A DNA stretch of 64,000 bases from NCBI RefSeq assembly GCF_014138265.1, contig NZ_JACGXL010000007.1, forward strand, positions 62,001-126,000, written 5' to 3'. This document shows, one piece after another, positions 17,949 to 27,809 of this stretch. Every line of letters starts with the position of its first letter. Within the stretch, counting starts at the first letter, position 1. The notes beneath the pieces are model-generated. The model ran no database searches, was not told the DNA's origin, and worked only from the letters and a program-made list of their open reading frames with translations. Source of the stretch: Dokdonella fugitiva (GTDB taxonomy: Bacteria > Pseudomonadota > Gammaproteobacteria > Xanthomonadales > Rhodanobacteraceae). Both the position numbers and the translations under genes were made by a program.

Positions 17949-19724
17949 ATGTCCCAGCACCCAATAACCGACATCACCTTCGAAAGCTTCGACCTCCACC
18001 CGACCTTGTTGTCGGGCCTGCACGCCGCCGGCTTCACGCGCTGCACGCCGATCCAGGCGCTGACCCTGCCGCTCGCGCTCGCCGGGCGCGACGTGGCCGG
18101 CCAGGCGCAGACCGGCACCGGCAAGACCGGCGCGTTCCTCGTCGCCGTGCTGAACCGCCTGCTGACCAAGCCCGCGGTCGCCGATCGCAAGATGACCGAT
18201 CCGCGCGCGATCATCATCGCGCCGACGCGCGAACTGGCGATCCAGATCGACAAGGACTTCCGCAACATCGGCCGCGACACCGGCCTGCGTTCGGCGCTCA
18301 TCTACGGTGGCATCGACTACGACAAGCAGCGCGAGATGCTCAAGGCCGGCTGCGACATCATCATCGCCACGCCTGGCCGCCTGATCGACTACCTCAAGCA
18401 GCACGTGTTCACGTTCAACGCGATCGAGGCGGTCGTGCTCGACGAGGCCGATCGCATGTTCGACCTCGGCTTCATCAAGGACATCCGCTTCCTGTTCCGC
18501 CGCATGCCGCCGCGCGAGCAGCGCCAGAGCATGCTGTTCTCGGCGACCTTGAGCCACCGCGTGCTCGAACTCGCCTACGACCACATGAACGAGCCGGAGA
18601 AGCTCACGGTCGAGGCCGACAACGTCACCGCCGACCGCGTGCGCCAGCTCGTCTACTTCCCGGCCAAGGAAGAGAAGCAGCCGCTGCTGATCAACCTGCT
18701 GTCGCGCATCGACGCGCATCGCAGCATCGTGTTCATCAACACGAAGATTGCCGCGGAGAAGATCACGCGCGCGCTCGAGAAGCACGGCTTCACCGTCGCG
18801 ACGCTGTCCGGCGACGTGCCGCAGGCGAAGCGCGAGCGCCTGCTCGGCCGCTTCCAGAAGGGCGAGATCGAGATCCTCGTCGCCACCGACGTCGCCGCGC
18901 GCGGCCTGCACATCCCCGACGTCTCGCACGTGTTCAACTACGACCTGCCGCAGGACGCCGAGGACTACGTGCACCGCGTCGGCCGTACCGCGCGCCTCGG
19001 CAAGGAGGGCGACGCGATCAGCTTCGCCTGCGACCTGTACGCGATGAGCCTGCCGGACATCGAGAGCTACATCGAGCAGAAGATCCCGACTGCGCCGATC
19101 ACGCCCGACCTGCTCGTCGTGCCGCCGCCGCGTCCGCGCGCGGCGAACGCGAGCGCCGCGCTCAGCGCCGAGGAAGAAGCGGCGGACGATGCGCGCAACA
19201 CCGCGGGTCCGCCGCCGAAGAGCGGCAAGCCCGCGCGCGCCCCGCGCTCGCGCGACGAGCGCGGCGGTCCGCGCGAACATCGCGGCGAGCGCGAGCGCAG
19301 CGGGGATCGCGAGCGCAGCCGTCGCGACCGCGGCGCCGCCAAGCCGGCCGCCGCGCCCGGTGCCGCCGCCGCGACGACGGTGGCGTCGAATCCGCCGCCG
19401 GCGACGCCGGCCGGTGCCGCTGCACTGGACGGCGATGCACTGCGCAAGCGCCGCCGTCGCGGTGGTCGTGGCCGCAACAAGCACCGCGAAGGCGCCGAGA
19501 ATGCAACGACGGCCGCGCCGCAGAGCGGCCAGCGCGGCGCACCGCGCGGCGAGCGCGGTGGCCAGCCCGCGCAGCGCAGCGGTTCGCAGCCGCAGCGCAT
19601 CGTCGAGCGCAAGCCCCATCCGCATGCGGCGGCCGCCGCTGCCGCCGCCGGCACGCCGAGCGCCGCGCATCCGCCGAAGCAGGGCTTCTTCCGCCGCATC
19701 ATGCGCATGTTCACCGCGCGCTGA
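17949..19724 (+). CDS. rhlB: ATP-dependent RNA helicase RhlB (DEAD-box)
   Basis: A 591-residue protein. The helicase core carries the Q-motif region ([19 protein letters not shown]), Walker A AQTGTGKT near residues 53-60, PTRELA, DEAD at 165-168, SAT near 198 and HRVGRTAR near 342. RhlB unwinds RNA in the degradosome. About 180 residues follow the core: acidic, then Arg/Gly/Ala-rich ([34 protein letters not shown]). That is longer than in E. coli and similar to tailed RhlB proteins of this order; the tail probably binds RNA or partners. The ATG at 17949 gives [14 protein letters not shown]. It is divergent from trxA. Confidence 0.95.
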   Translation: MSQHPITDITFESFDLHPTLLSGLHAAGFTRCTPIQALTLPLALAGRDVAGQAQTGTGKTGAFLVAVLNRLLTKPAVADRKMTDPRAIIIAPTRELAIQIDKDFRNIGRDTGLRSALIYGGIDYDKQREMLKAGCDIIIATPGRLIDYLKQHVFTFNAIEAVVLDEADRMFDLGFIKDIRFLFRRMPPREQRQSMLFSATLSHRVLELAYDHMNEPEKLTVEADNVTADRVRQLVYFPAKEEKQPLLINLLSRIDAHRSIVFINTKIAAEKITRALEKHGFTVATLSGDVPQAKRERLLGRFQKGEIEILVATDVAARGLHIPDVSHVFNYDLPQDAEDYVHRVGRTARLGKEGDAISFACDLYAMSLPDIESYIEQKIPTAPITPDLLVVPPPRPRAANASAALSAEEEAADDARNTAGPPPKSGKPARAPRSRDERGGPREHRGERERSGDRERSRRDRGAAKPAAAPGAAAATTVASNPPPATPAGAAALDGDALRKRRRRGGRGRNKHREGAENATTAAPQSGQRGAPRGERGGQPAQRSGSQPQRIVERKPHPHAAAAAAAAGTPSAAHPPKQGFFRRIMRMFTAR

Positions 19725-19731
19725 GTCGTCC

Positions 19732-19757
19732 GCGCGCGTCGATTCGTCGACGCGCGC
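19732..19757 (+). terminator. Perfect hairpin with TTCG tetraloop after rhlB
   Basis: GCGCGCGTCGA (19732-19742), TTCG loop, TCGACGCGCGC (19747-19757): an 11-bp perfect stem 8 bases after the rhlB stop. There is no T-run. It is a likely 3'-end stabiliser or terminator. Confidence 0.55.
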
Positions 19758-19851
19758 CTCGCGCATGCCGGCGCCACGGCGGCCGGATGCGGTGCGGCGA
19801 TTCGAGCGTCGCGGTCGCGCACACGTGCGTTCCCAGGCGTGAGTCCAAGAA

Positions 19852-19875
19852 TCGCCGGCGCCCTCGCGCCGGCGA
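19852..19875 (-). terminator. Hairpin downstream of the Ser/Thr kinase gene
   Basis: TCGCCGGCGC / GCGCCGGCGA form a perfect 10-bp stem with a 4-base loop starting 8 bases past the kinase stop (minus strand). Only a short T-containing tail follows (ATTCTTGG), so this is terminator-like rather than certain. Confidence 0.5.
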
Positions 19876-19882
19876 GCGCGGT

Positions 19883-22372
19883 TCAGCGCGCGTCGATGTC
19901 GCGGCGCAGTGGCTGCATGAGCCGGAGATAGCCTTCGCCACCCTTGCCGGCGGCGACGAACAGGCCGGTGGCGCGGTCGAGGTCGGCGCGCGCCTCGCCG
20001 ACGCGCCCTTGCGCGTACCGCACGCGTGCGCGCGCGCGGCAGGCACCGCCGAGCAGGATCCGGTTGCCGGCGTAGTCGGTCTCGGCGACGTCGAGCGCCG
20101 CCTGCGCCATCGCGTCCGCGTCGGTGAAGCGTGCGGTGTTCACGTAGATTTCCGCGAGCGACGTGCGCACGGTGACCGCGAGCGGGCTGCGTTCGCCGCT
20201 CTGCGCGCGCGTGATGCGCCAGGCTTCCTCGACCAGCGGCACGGCTTCGCCGGCGCGGTCGAGCCGGTTGAGCGCCACGCCGAGGTTGTTCAGCGACGCG
20301 GCGAGTTTCGTGGTTTCGCCGTAGAGCGCACGCGTCGTCGTGGTGACGCGGCGGTAGTCCTCGAGGCTGCGTTCGTTGCGGCCCATCATCAGGGCCGCGT
20401 TGCCGCGGCTGTTGAGCGCGGCCATGCCACCGTCGGAGTCCGCCTGGCCGAGGTGCTCGAAGATGCCGAAGCTGTCGTTCGCGGCAGCCTCCGCTTCCTC
20501 GTAGCGACCGACCTGGATCAGCGCGTTCGCCAGCGTGTTGTGGAGATTGCCGGTCTCGAAGTCGTCCGCGCCGATCATCGCGCGCCGTTCGACGATCGCC
20601 GAGCGCAAGGTCGCGATCGCCTCGTCGACGCGGCCTTCCGCGCGCTCGACCTTCGCCTGCGTCGAACGGCTTTCGTTGAGGAGCGCGCCGCTGCCCGCGT
20701 GCGCGCTCCAGTACGCCTGCGCCTGGTCGAGCAGTTCGCGCGCGCGCGCGGCGTGGCCGCGCGCGAGTTCGACCTGGGCGAGGTTGTAGCGCGCGCTCGC
20801 CCGTACCTTCGGGTTCGCGTCGATGCCGGGCCAGGCGAGCAGGCGCTCGAGCAGCGGCGTGGCGCCTTCGACGTCGCCGAGCTGAAGGTAGAGGTCGCTG
20901 AGCATCAGCGCGGTGTTCTGCCCCGTTTCGGGCTGCTCCCGGAAGACGTCGAACAGCCGTTCGGCGCCGGCGCGGAACACGCCGCGCACGTCGACGCGCG
21001 TCACGTCCTTCTGCGCGGCCGCGTCGCGGAACATGAGCATCAGGTACTGGCGCATGCCGTCCGAGCGCTTCGCTTCGGCGACGGCTTCGTCGCGCTGGAT
21101 GCGCGCTTCGCGCGCCTGCCAGATCGCCGCCGCCATGCCGGCGACGATCGCGAGCGCGGCGAGCAGGGCGAATGCGACCGCGACGCGGTTGCGCGCGACG
21201 AACTTGCGCAGGCGGTAGCCGATCGCGTCGCCGGACACGCGCACCGGGGCGCCGGCGAGCCAGCGCGCGAGGTCGTCGGCGAGCGCGTCGGCGGTCGCGT
21301 AGCGGCGAGCGGGTTCCTTCGCGAGCGCCTTGTCGACGATGCGCGCGAGGTCGCCGCGCACCTCGTTGCGATAGGCGGCAGCGTTGCTGGTGCGCGCGGC
21401 GAGGCGTTCGGCGGGCGTCGCCGAACCGGCTCGGTGGATCGCCGTCGCGAGCGGCGTCGGCGGCGTCGTGCGCACCGCGTGCGCGGCGGCGAGCAGGTCG
21501 CCGCGCTCGACCGCGATCGGCAGCGTGCCGGAGACGAGTTCGTAGAGCAGCGCACCGAGCGCGTAGACGTCTGTGGCGACGCCCGCGGGCTCGCCGCCGA
21601 ACTGCTCCGGCGCGGCGTATTCGGGGGTGAGCGCGTAGCGCTGGCCGAGCGTCGTCGCCGGCGCCACGTCGTCCTCGTCGCCGCCGACCAGGCGAGCGAT
21701 GCCGAAGTCGAGCAGGCGGATGCGCGCGTCGTCGTCGACGAGCACGTTCGCGGGCTTGAGGTCGCGATGCACGACGAGTTGCGCATGCGCGTACTGCACC
21801 GCGGCGCAGACGTCGAGGAACAGGCGCACGCGCGAACGCACGCCGAGGCGACGCGCGTCGCACCAGCGCGTGATCGGCGCGCCGCGGACGAATTCGAGCG
21901 CGAACCAGGGCCGGCCGTCGGACGCGACGCCGCCGTCGATGAAGCGCGCGAGGTTCGGATGCGACAGGCGCGCGAGGATGCGTCGCTCGCGCAGGAAGCG
22001 CGCGCGGATGTCGTCGAAATCGAAGCCGCGGCGGATCAGCTTGAGCGCGACCTCGTGCGCGAAGTCGCCGCCCTCGCGCACGCCACGGTAGACCACTCCC
22101 ATGCCGCCGCGCCCGATGCGCTCGACCAGGCGGAATGCGCCGAGCATCGTGCCGAGCAGGCTGTCGCCTGCACCCGCGTCGCCGGCCGCGCCCGCGTCCT
22201 CGTCGTCGGCGTCGAAGGCGCTGCGCAGCAACGACTCGACGCGCGCGCGCAGGGCCGCATCGCCGCCGCAGCGCTGGTCGAGGAAGCGTTCGCGCTCGAT
22301 GCCGGCGTCGGCGTCGAGTGCGTCGCGGAAGATGCGCACGACGTCGCGTTCGGCGTCGTCGTCGCCACTCAT
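19883..22372 (-). CDS. Transmembrane Ser/Thr protein kinase with C-terminal TPR-like region
   Basis: An 829-residue protein. The kinase domain shows the glycine loop IGRGGMGVVYRG, catalytic lysine in EVALKLIRRGF, HRDLKPANVL near residue 200 and DFGIARL near 223, so all key residues are present. A single membrane helix (VAVAFALLAALAIVAGMAAAIW, about 398-420) leads to about 400 residues of helical TPR-like repeats. These are probably extracytoplasmic and may sense or bind a ligand. The gene lies 32 bases downstream of an ECF sigma factor gene on the same strand. ECF43-type sigma factors are paired with such kinases, and in Vibrio parahaemolyticus the kinase activates the sigma factor by threonine phosphorylation. 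The same role is inferred here. Confidence 0.92.
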   Translation of the reverse strand: MSGDDDAERDVVRIFRDALDADAGIERERFLDQRCGGDAALRARVESLLRSAFDADDEDAGAAGDAGAGDSLLGTMLGAFRLVERIGRGGMGVVYRGVREGGDFAHEVALKLIRRGFDFDDIRARFLRERRILARLSHPNLARFIDGGVASDGRPWFALEFVRGAPITRWCDARRLGVRSRVRLFLDVCAAVQYAHAQLVVHRDLKPANVLVDDDARIRLLDFGIARLVGGDEDDVAPATTLGQRYALTPEYAAPEQFGGEPAGVATDVYALGALLYELVSGTLPIAVERGDLLAAAHAVRTTPPTPLATAIHRAGSATPAERLAARTSNAAAYRNEVRGDLARIVDKALAKEPARRYATADALADDLARWLAGAPVRVSGDAIGYRLRKFVARNRVAVAFALLAALAIVAGMAAAIWQAREARIQRDEAVAEAKRSDGMRQYLMLMFRDAAAQKDVTRVDVRGVFRAGAERLFDVFREQPETGQNTALMLSDLYLQLGDVEGATPLLERLLAWPGIDANPKVRASARYNLAQVELARGHAARARELLDQAQAYWSAHAGSGALLNESRSTQAKVERAEGRVDEAIATLRSAIVERRAMIGADDFETGNLHNTLANALIQVGRYEEAEAAANDSFGIFEHLGQADSDGGMAALNSRGNAALMMGRNERSLEDYRRVTTTTRALYGETTKLAASLNNLGVALNRLDRAGEAVPLVEEAWRITRAQSGERSPLAVTVRTSLAEIYVNTARFTDADAMAQAALDVAETDYAGNRILLGGACRARARVRYAQGRVGEARADLDRATGLFVAAGKGGEGYLRLMQPLRRDIDAR

Positions 22373-22403
22373 GCGGCGCCCGGGCCGTGCGCGCGTGCGC
22401 GCA

Positions 22404-22973
22404 TCACGTCGCCGGCTCCAGGCGTTCGCGCAGCCATTCGCGCGCGGCGATCCAGTCGCGCCGTGCGGTACGCTCGGCGATGCCGAGCGCGGCGGCGACT
22501 TCGGCGACGTCGAGGCCGACGAAGTAGCGCAGTTCGACCACCTTCGCCATGCGTTCGTGCGCGCGCTCGAGCGCGTCGAGCGCCGCGTCGAGCGCGTCGA
22601 GGTCGGTGCCTTCCGGGATCGGCAGCTCGAGTGCCGCGGCGAAATCGTCGCGTAGCCAGCGCCCGCCGCGTTTGTCGGTCGCCGCCATGCGCGCGCGATC
22701 GACCAGTACCTGGCGCATCATGCGCGCGCTCGCGTTGAGCAGGTGCGAAGTGTCCTCGAACGCCATCGGCGCACGGCCGAGCAGGCGCAGAAGTACGTCG
22801 TGCACGAGCGCCGTCGTCTGCAGCGTCGCGTGCCCCGGCGTCGCGCGCAGCACGCCGGCGGCGATGCGGCGCAGGTCCGCGTAGACGAACGGCAGCAGGC
22901 GGTCGAGCGCGCGCGCGTCACCCGCACGCCACTGCTGCAGGTAACGCGTGACGCTGTCGTCGGGCGCCGCCAT
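22404..22973 (-). CDS. ECF-type RNA polymerase sigma factor (kinase-associated, TIGR02999-like)
   Basis: A 189-residue protein with sigma region 2 (LLPFVYADLRRIAAGVLR... TTALVHDVLLRLLGRA...ASARMMRQVLVDRAR) and region 4 (LRYFVGLDVAEVAAALGIAERTARRDWIAAREWLRERL). The TLQTTALVHDVLLRL segment and the SARMMRQVLVDRARM helix are typical of the Sig-70/ECF subfamily linked to Ser/Thr kinases. No anti-sigma gene is adjacent; the next gene downstream is the membrane kinase, so control by phosphorylation is the likely mode. The start at 22973 gives MAAPDDSVTRYLQQW, matching the family length. Confidence 0.9.
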   Translation of the reverse strand: MAAPDDSVTRYLQQWRAGDARALDRLLPFVYADLRRIAAGVLRATPGHATLQTTALVHDVLLRLLGRAPMAFEDTSHLLNASARMMRQVLVDRARMAATDKRGGRWLRDDFAAALELPIPEGTDLDALDAALDALERAHERMAKVVELRYFVGLDVAEVAAALGIAERTARRDWIAAREWLRERLEPAT

Positions 22974-23089
22974 GATGGCGGAACGGTAGCGCGCGTCGCG
23001 GGCGGCTGTCACGCGCGCGCCGCGCCGCGCGCGCCGCCGCGCGCACCATCGTCCGCCGATGCATTCGAACGGTCGCTGGTCGCGCCGCC

Positions 23090-24631
23090 TCATTCCGCGC
23101 CGTAGCGGAAGATCGTGTCGTCGGCGATACGCTGCGGCAGGTAGCGCGAGGTCGCGAACATGCGGCTGCTCGAACCGTCGCGCGCCCAGCCGGCCGCTAC
23201 GAACCCGTCGCCGTCGGCGACGATGTCGGTGTAGTTCGCGTCGCCGGTCGCGATGCCGTGCACCTGGAAATCGCCGATCGCGCCGCTGTGCGCGTCGAGC
23301 ACGGTGAGCTCGGGCTGGTCGACGAGGTTCGGCTTCCAGTGCCCGGCGACGCCGATGTCGTTGCCGCGACGCGCGAGCGCGAGCGGCGTGTCGTCGCCGA
23401 GGTCGACCGTGCAGGTCGAGCCGCAACCACCCCACAGCAGCTTGCCGGTGCCACCGAACTCCGCCACCGGCGCGCTGCTCGCGTCGACGCGCAACAGGCC
23501 CGTGCCGCGACTGTACTGGCGCGAGACGTCGGCGAGCAGGTAGATATCCTGCACGTAGCTGGGCGGGAAGCCGCCGACCGCATGGAAATCCGTGTCGATC
23601 GCGACCGCTTCGTCGTCGTGGTCGCTGCCGGCGTCGTCGAACGGATAGCAGCGCACGCCGCTGCCGTTGAACGCGCTGCGCAACTGGCCGCTGCCGGTGA
23701 ACGCGGCGATGCACGGATCGTGGTCGCCCGCGGTGTCGTACTTCTTGGTGAACGCGACGTAGAACGGCGGGTCGACCAGCACGACCAGGCCCGCTTCGTG
23801 GGCGATGTCGATGCCGCTGATCGGGCACTTGCCGCCGAGCGCGGCGGCCGAACAGGCGCTCGTCGACGTGGGCAGTTCGAACGTCGACGCACCGCCGTTG
23901 CCGAAACCGGTGTCGAGGTTCGGCACGCCGTTCGCGTCGATCGCGTAGCGCGCGGTCCAGAAGCGCGTCCACAGGCCGCCGGCCGAGTTGCCGGCGACGA
24001 GCGTGAGGCGGCCGTTGCTTGACACGTCCATCGCGAGCGGCACGTTGTAGACGTCGTCGTCGAGGCGGATGAACCACCAGCCGCGGAAATCGCCTGCTTC
24101 GGAGAATACGATGATCGCGGCCTGGTACTTGTCGAGGCCGTTGCTCGCGCGATAGGTCTGCGTGGCGAGCACGTAGAGGTTGCCGCCGTAGCGCTTGATG
24201 TCGGCCACGCCGGTGAGTTTCGGATCCGGCGTGGCGGTGTTCGGGAACACGATGTACTGGTTGCCGTAACGCGCGTACGCGGCCGGGATCGACGGCCAGG
24301 TCTGTCGCCGGCCGGACGGGCTGTAGCGCACGAGTCCGAGCTGGTCGTCGCCGTTGATGACGACCGTACCGGCGACGACGACGTCGCCGTCGGCGAGGCG
24401 CACGAGCCTGCGGCCGTCGTAGTAACCCGGACTGCCCGCGAAGCGATCGATCGACACGCCGTCGTCGGCGAAGAACCGATCGTAGGCCCAATCGTCGACC
24501 GCGAGCACGTACGGTTCGTAGGCGGGCGCATCGGCGCCCTTGCCGACCTCGACGGCGGCAGCCGGCAAGGCGGCGAGACCCGCAGACAGCGCGAACAGCA
24601 CCCGCGCGAGCGGGCCGGGTGATCGGAACAT
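23090..24631 (-). CDS. Exported delta-60-repeat / beta-propeller-like protein with degenerate C-terminal tag
   Basis: A 513-residue protein. The ATG at 24631 is preceded by GGAGG and gives a signal peptide (VLFALSAGLAALPAAA). Segments such as YAIDANGVPNLDTGFGNGG match delta-60 repeats, which build beta-propellers. Repeated motifs of the form GDVVVAGTVVINGDDQLGL support that. Several Cys pairs suggest disulfides. The C-terminus DDTIFRYGAE looks like a degenerate copy of the IFANGFEA / IFADGFE tags on two other exported proteins in the window. Function is unknown; it is probably a secreted or surface protein. It is divergent from gspC. Confidence 0.65.
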   Translation of the reverse strand: MFRSPGPLARVLFALSAGLAALPAAAVEVGKGADAPAYEPYVLAVDDWAYDRFFADDGVSIDRFAGSPGYYDGRRLVRLADGDVVVAGTVVINGDDQLGLVRYSPSGRRQTWPSIPAAYARYGNQYIVFPNTATPDPKLTGVADIKRYGGNLYVLATQTYRASNGLDKYQAAIIVFSEAGDFRGWWFIRLDDDVYNVPLAMDVSSNGRLTLVAGNSAGGLWTRFWTARYAIDANGVPNLDTGFGNGGASTFELPTSTSACSAAALGGKCPISGIDIAHEAGLVVLVDPPFYVAFTKKYDTAGDHDPCIAAFTGSGQLRSAFNGSGVRCYPFDDAGSDHDDEAVAIDTDFHAVGGFPPSYVQDIYLLADVSRQYSRGTGLLRVDASSAPVAEFGGTGKLLWGGCGSTCTVDLGDDTPLALARRGNDIGVAGHWKPNLVDQPELTVLDAHSGAIGDFQVHGIATGDANYTDIVADGDGFVAAGWARDGSSSRMFATSRYLPQRIADDTIFRYGAE

Positions 24632-24808
24632 GGCGCAATCCTCCATTCGTGAGCGATCGGCGCGCCTGCATCGAAGCGGAGGGCGGCGCCTGCCCGGGAT
24701 ACGTGGAATGCGCGCAGGAACGGCCATCGCGTTGGAACCGCGGCGTCGGACCGCCCTGGCGAGGGGCGCGTTTGCTACGCTTGCACGCCGAAACGACCGG
24801 ACCCGTCG

Positions 24809-25696
24809 ATGTCGCCGTTCCGCCTCGCCAACGACCGCAGTCGCACCGCCGAACGCGCGGCGATGCTCTGCTGCGCGCTGCTCGCGGCGCTCGCGGCGTG
24901 GTTGCTGCTGCGCTTCGTCGGGGCGCTGCTGCCGGGCGATGCGGCGCCACCCACGGATGCGGTCCCCGCGGGCACCGCCGCGATCACGCCCGCGCGCACG
25001 TCGGTCGCGCGCTGGCACCTGTTCGGCAATACGCCGCAGGCGGCGAGCGGCCCGAGCACGACCTCGCTGATCCTGCGCGGCACGCTCGCCGACGCCGATC
25101 CGAAGGCGGGCATCGCGGTGATCGCCGACGCCGGCAAGGGCGAACGCAGCTGGCGCGTCGGCGAGGAAGTCAGCCCCGGCGTGCGCCTCGCGCGCGTCTA
25201 CGCCGATCGCGTCGTCGTCACGCGCGACGGCAGTGAAGAGACGCTGACGCTGCCACGCGACAGCGACCTGCGGCCGGCCGCCTCGCCGCGCGGCGCGACC
25301 GCGCCGGGTGCGAATGCCCGCGCGGGCGCGTCGGCGACGAATGCGTCGCCGGGCACGACCCCCGCGGCGCAGGCCGTGCGCGCGCCGAACGGCCTGCAGG
25401 CGCAGGTCGAGCGCCTGCGCCAGAACCCGGCCGAACTCATGAAGCGCGTGCAGGTCGTGCCCGTGCTCGCCGACGGACGCCTCACCGGCGTGCGCGTATC
25501 CACCGGGACCGACGTCGTGCTGCTGAACCAGCTCGGCTTCCAGCAGGGCGACGTCGTCACCGCGGTCAACGGCACGCCGGTCGATTCGATCGAGCGCGGC
25601 CAGCAGATCATGTCGAGCCTCGGCAGCGCGAGCTCGGTGCGCGTGACCGTCCTGCGCGCGGGCAAACCGACCGAAATCACGGTCGGCCTGCGATGA
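24809..25696 (+). CDS. gspC: Type II secretion system protein GspC (PDZ type)
   Basis: A 295-residue inner-membrane protein. One N-terminal membrane helix (about 18-42, MLCCALLAALAAWLLLRFVG) is followed by the HR domain (ARTSVARWHLFG, LILRGTLADADPKAGIAVIA), a Pro/Ala-rich linker, and a C-terminal PDZ-like domain (LGFQQGDVVTAVNGTPVDS). GspC links the inner-membrane platform to the secretin GspD. It is the first gene of a gspC-D-E run on the plus strand with short gaps. Confidence 0.93.
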   Translation: MSPFRLANDRSRTAERAAMLCCALLAALAAWLLLRFVGALLPGDAAPPTDAVPAGTAAITPARTSVARWHLFGNTPQAASGPSTTSLILRGTLADADPKAGIAVIADAGKGERSWRVGEEVSPGVRLARVYADRVVVTRDGSEETLTLPRDSDLRPAASPRGATAPGANARAGASATNASPGTTPAAQAVRAPNGLQAQVERLRQNPAELMKRVQVVPVLADGRLTGVRVSTGTDVVLLNQLGFQQGDVVTAVNGTPVDSIERGQQIMSSLGSASSVRVTVLRAGKPTEITVGLR

Positions 25697-25742
25697 TGCC
25701 CCGCGTGAACCCACTCGCGCCTCCAACAAGGAACCCCACGTG

Positions 25743-27809
25743 ATGCGTCGATTCCTCGTGCCGGCGATCGCCGGCGTCCTCGCCGCGCTGTCCGCTTCCG
25801 CGCAGACCGTGCAGGGCGCGGCCGCGGAGGCGCCGGGCCACACCACCACCGCCGACGGCCGCCACACGCTCAACCTCAAGGACGCCGACATCCAGGCGCT
25901 CATCGCCACGGTCAGCGAGATCACCGGCAAGAACTTCATCGTCGGGCCGAACGTCGAAGGCAAGGTCACGGTGGTGTCGGCGCGGCCGATGAAGCCGGAC
26001 GAGATCTACGACGTGTTCCTGTCGGTGCTGCGCGTGCACGGCTTCGCCGCGGTGCCCGCGGGCAGCATGATCAAGATCGTGCCGGAAACGATCGCGCAGC
26101 AGGACGGCTCGACCGGCGTGAACGGCCTCGGCACGCGCGCGGCCGACGAGCTCGTCACCGAGATCGTGCCGGTCAAGCACGTCTCGGCCGCCGAACTCGT
26201 GCCGATCCTGCGCCCGCTGATGCCGCAGGGCGGCCAGCTGGTCGCGCATTCGAGTTCCAATTCGCTGGTCGTGTCCGACCGTGCCGGCAACGTGCAGCGC
26301 CTCGCCGACATCATCCGGCGCATCGACACGGTGTCCGACGCCGAAGTCGAGATGATCCCGCTGCGCCACGCCAACGCGGCCGAACTCGCGCGCACGCTGA
26401 CCATGCTCGGCGACGACAAGAACGCCGCGGCGAACGGCGAGGCGGCGCGGGTGTTCGCCGACACGCGCACCAATTCGATCCTGCTCGCCGGGGCGAAGAA
26501 CGGTCGCCTCAAGATGCGCGCGCTCATCGCGCACCTCGACACGCCGGTCGACAACGGCGGCGACACGCAGGTGATCTACCTGCACTACGCCGCCGCGAAG
26601 GACCTCGTGCCGATCCTGCAGGGCGTCGCGGCCACGCTGACCGGCATGGCGCCGCCGACCGCGGCGAAGACCGGCGAAGGCGCCTCCTCGGCGGGCGCGT
26701 CGCCGGCGACGATCCAGGCGCACGCGGAGACGAACGCGCTGATCATCAGCGCGCCGCCGGCGATCTTCCGCTCGCTCGCCCAGGTCATCCGCCAACTCGA
26801 CATCCGCCGCAACCAGGTGCTGATCGAGGCGGTCATCGCCGAGGTCGCCGACCAGACCGCGAGCGAACTCGGCGTGCAGTGGCAGATGCCGCTCGGCAAG
26901 GACGGCCAGCACGTGATCGGCGGCACCAACTTCACCGGCACCTCGCCCGGCAACAACATCATCGCCGCCGCGCAGAACCCGCTCGGCGTCGGCAACGGCC
27001 TCAACCTCGGCTACATCGACGGCAGCGTCACGATCGGCCGCAACACGATCTTCCAGCTCGGCGCGCTCGTCACCGCGCTGCGCGGCGACGGCAAGTCGAA
27101 CATCCTGTCGACGCCGTCGGTGCTCACGCTCGACAACCAGGAAGCGGAGATCAAGGTCGCGCAGGAAGTGCCGTTCCTGACCGGCCAGTACTCGACCAAC
27201 GCGGTGCAGGCGACCACCACCGGTACGACCAACGCGGGCATCACCAATCCGTTCCAGACGATCGAGCGCAAGGACGTCGGCCTCGTGCTCAAGGTGAAGC
27301 CGCAGATCAACGAAGGCGAAGCGGTGCGCCTGGACATCCACCAGGAAGTGTCCTCGATCGCGCCGACCGTGAGCGGCGCGGTCGATCTCGTCACCAACAA
27401 GCGCGAGCTCACCACCAGCGTGCTGGTCAAGGACGATTCGCTGCTCGTGCTCGGCGGCCTCATCGACAACGAGGCGAAGGACAACGTGCAGAAGGTGCCC
27501 GCGCTCGGCGACATCCCGCTGCTCGGCAACCTGTTCCGCTACCGCACCAACGACCGCACGAAGAAGGACCTCATGGTGTTCCTGCACCCGAAGATCCTGC
27601 GCGACGCGGTGACCGAGGCGGCGGTGTCGAGCGAGAAGTACAACTACATGCGCACCGAACAGCTGCAGATGCGCCAGCAGGACTGGCCGATCACGCCGCG
27701 CTCGGAACGCCCGATGCTGCCCGAGGTGCACGACTTCCTCGCCAGCCCGAGCCTCGACGGCCGCCCCGGCCTCGCCGATCCGCAGCCGCCCGCGGAGCGC
27801 AAGCCGTGA
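25743..27809 (+). CDS. gspD: Type II secretion system secretin GspD
   Basis: A 688-residue outer-membrane secretin with a signal peptide ([19 protein letters not shown]). The N0 domain ([20 protein letters not shown]) and N1-N3 repeats ([46 protein letters not shown]) precede the secretin domain ([26 protein letters not shown] ... [32 protein letters not shown]). It forms the gated outer-membrane channel for folded proteins. A GTG at 25740 is an alternative start one codon upstream. Its stop overlaps the gspE GTG start. Confidence 0.97.
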   Translation: MRRFLVPAIAGVLAALSASAQTVQGAAAEAPGHTTTADGRHTLNLKDADIQALIATVSEITGKNFIVGPNVEGKVTVVSARPMKPDEIYDVFLSVLRVHGFAAVPAGSMIKIVPETIAQQDGSTGVNGLGTRAADELVTEIVPVKHVSAAELVPILRPLMPQGGQLVAHSSSNSLVVSDRAGNVQRLADIIRRIDTVSDAEVEMIPLRHANAAELARTLTMLGDDKNAAANGEAARVFADTRTNSILLAGAKNGRLKMRALIAHLDTPVDNGGDTQVIYLHYAAAKDLVPILQGVAATLTGMAPPTAAKTGEGASSAGASPATIQAHAETNALIISAPPAIFRSLAQVIRQLDIRRNQVLIEAVIAEVADQTASELGVQWQMPLGKDGQHVIGGTNFTGTSPGNNIIAAAQNPLGVGNGLNLGYIDGSVTIGRNTIFQLGALVTALRGDGKSNILSTPSVLTLDNQEAEIKVAQEVPFLTGQYSTNAVQATTTGTTNAGITNPFQTIERKDVGLVLKVKPQINEGEAVRLDIHQEVSSIAPTVSGAVDLVTNKRELTTSVLVKDDSLLVLGGLIDNEAKDNVQKVPALGDIPLLGNLFRYRTNDRTKKDLMVFLHPKILRDAVTEAAVSSEKYNYMRTEQLQMRQQDWPITPRSERPMLPEVHDFLASPSLDGRPGLADPQPPAERKP

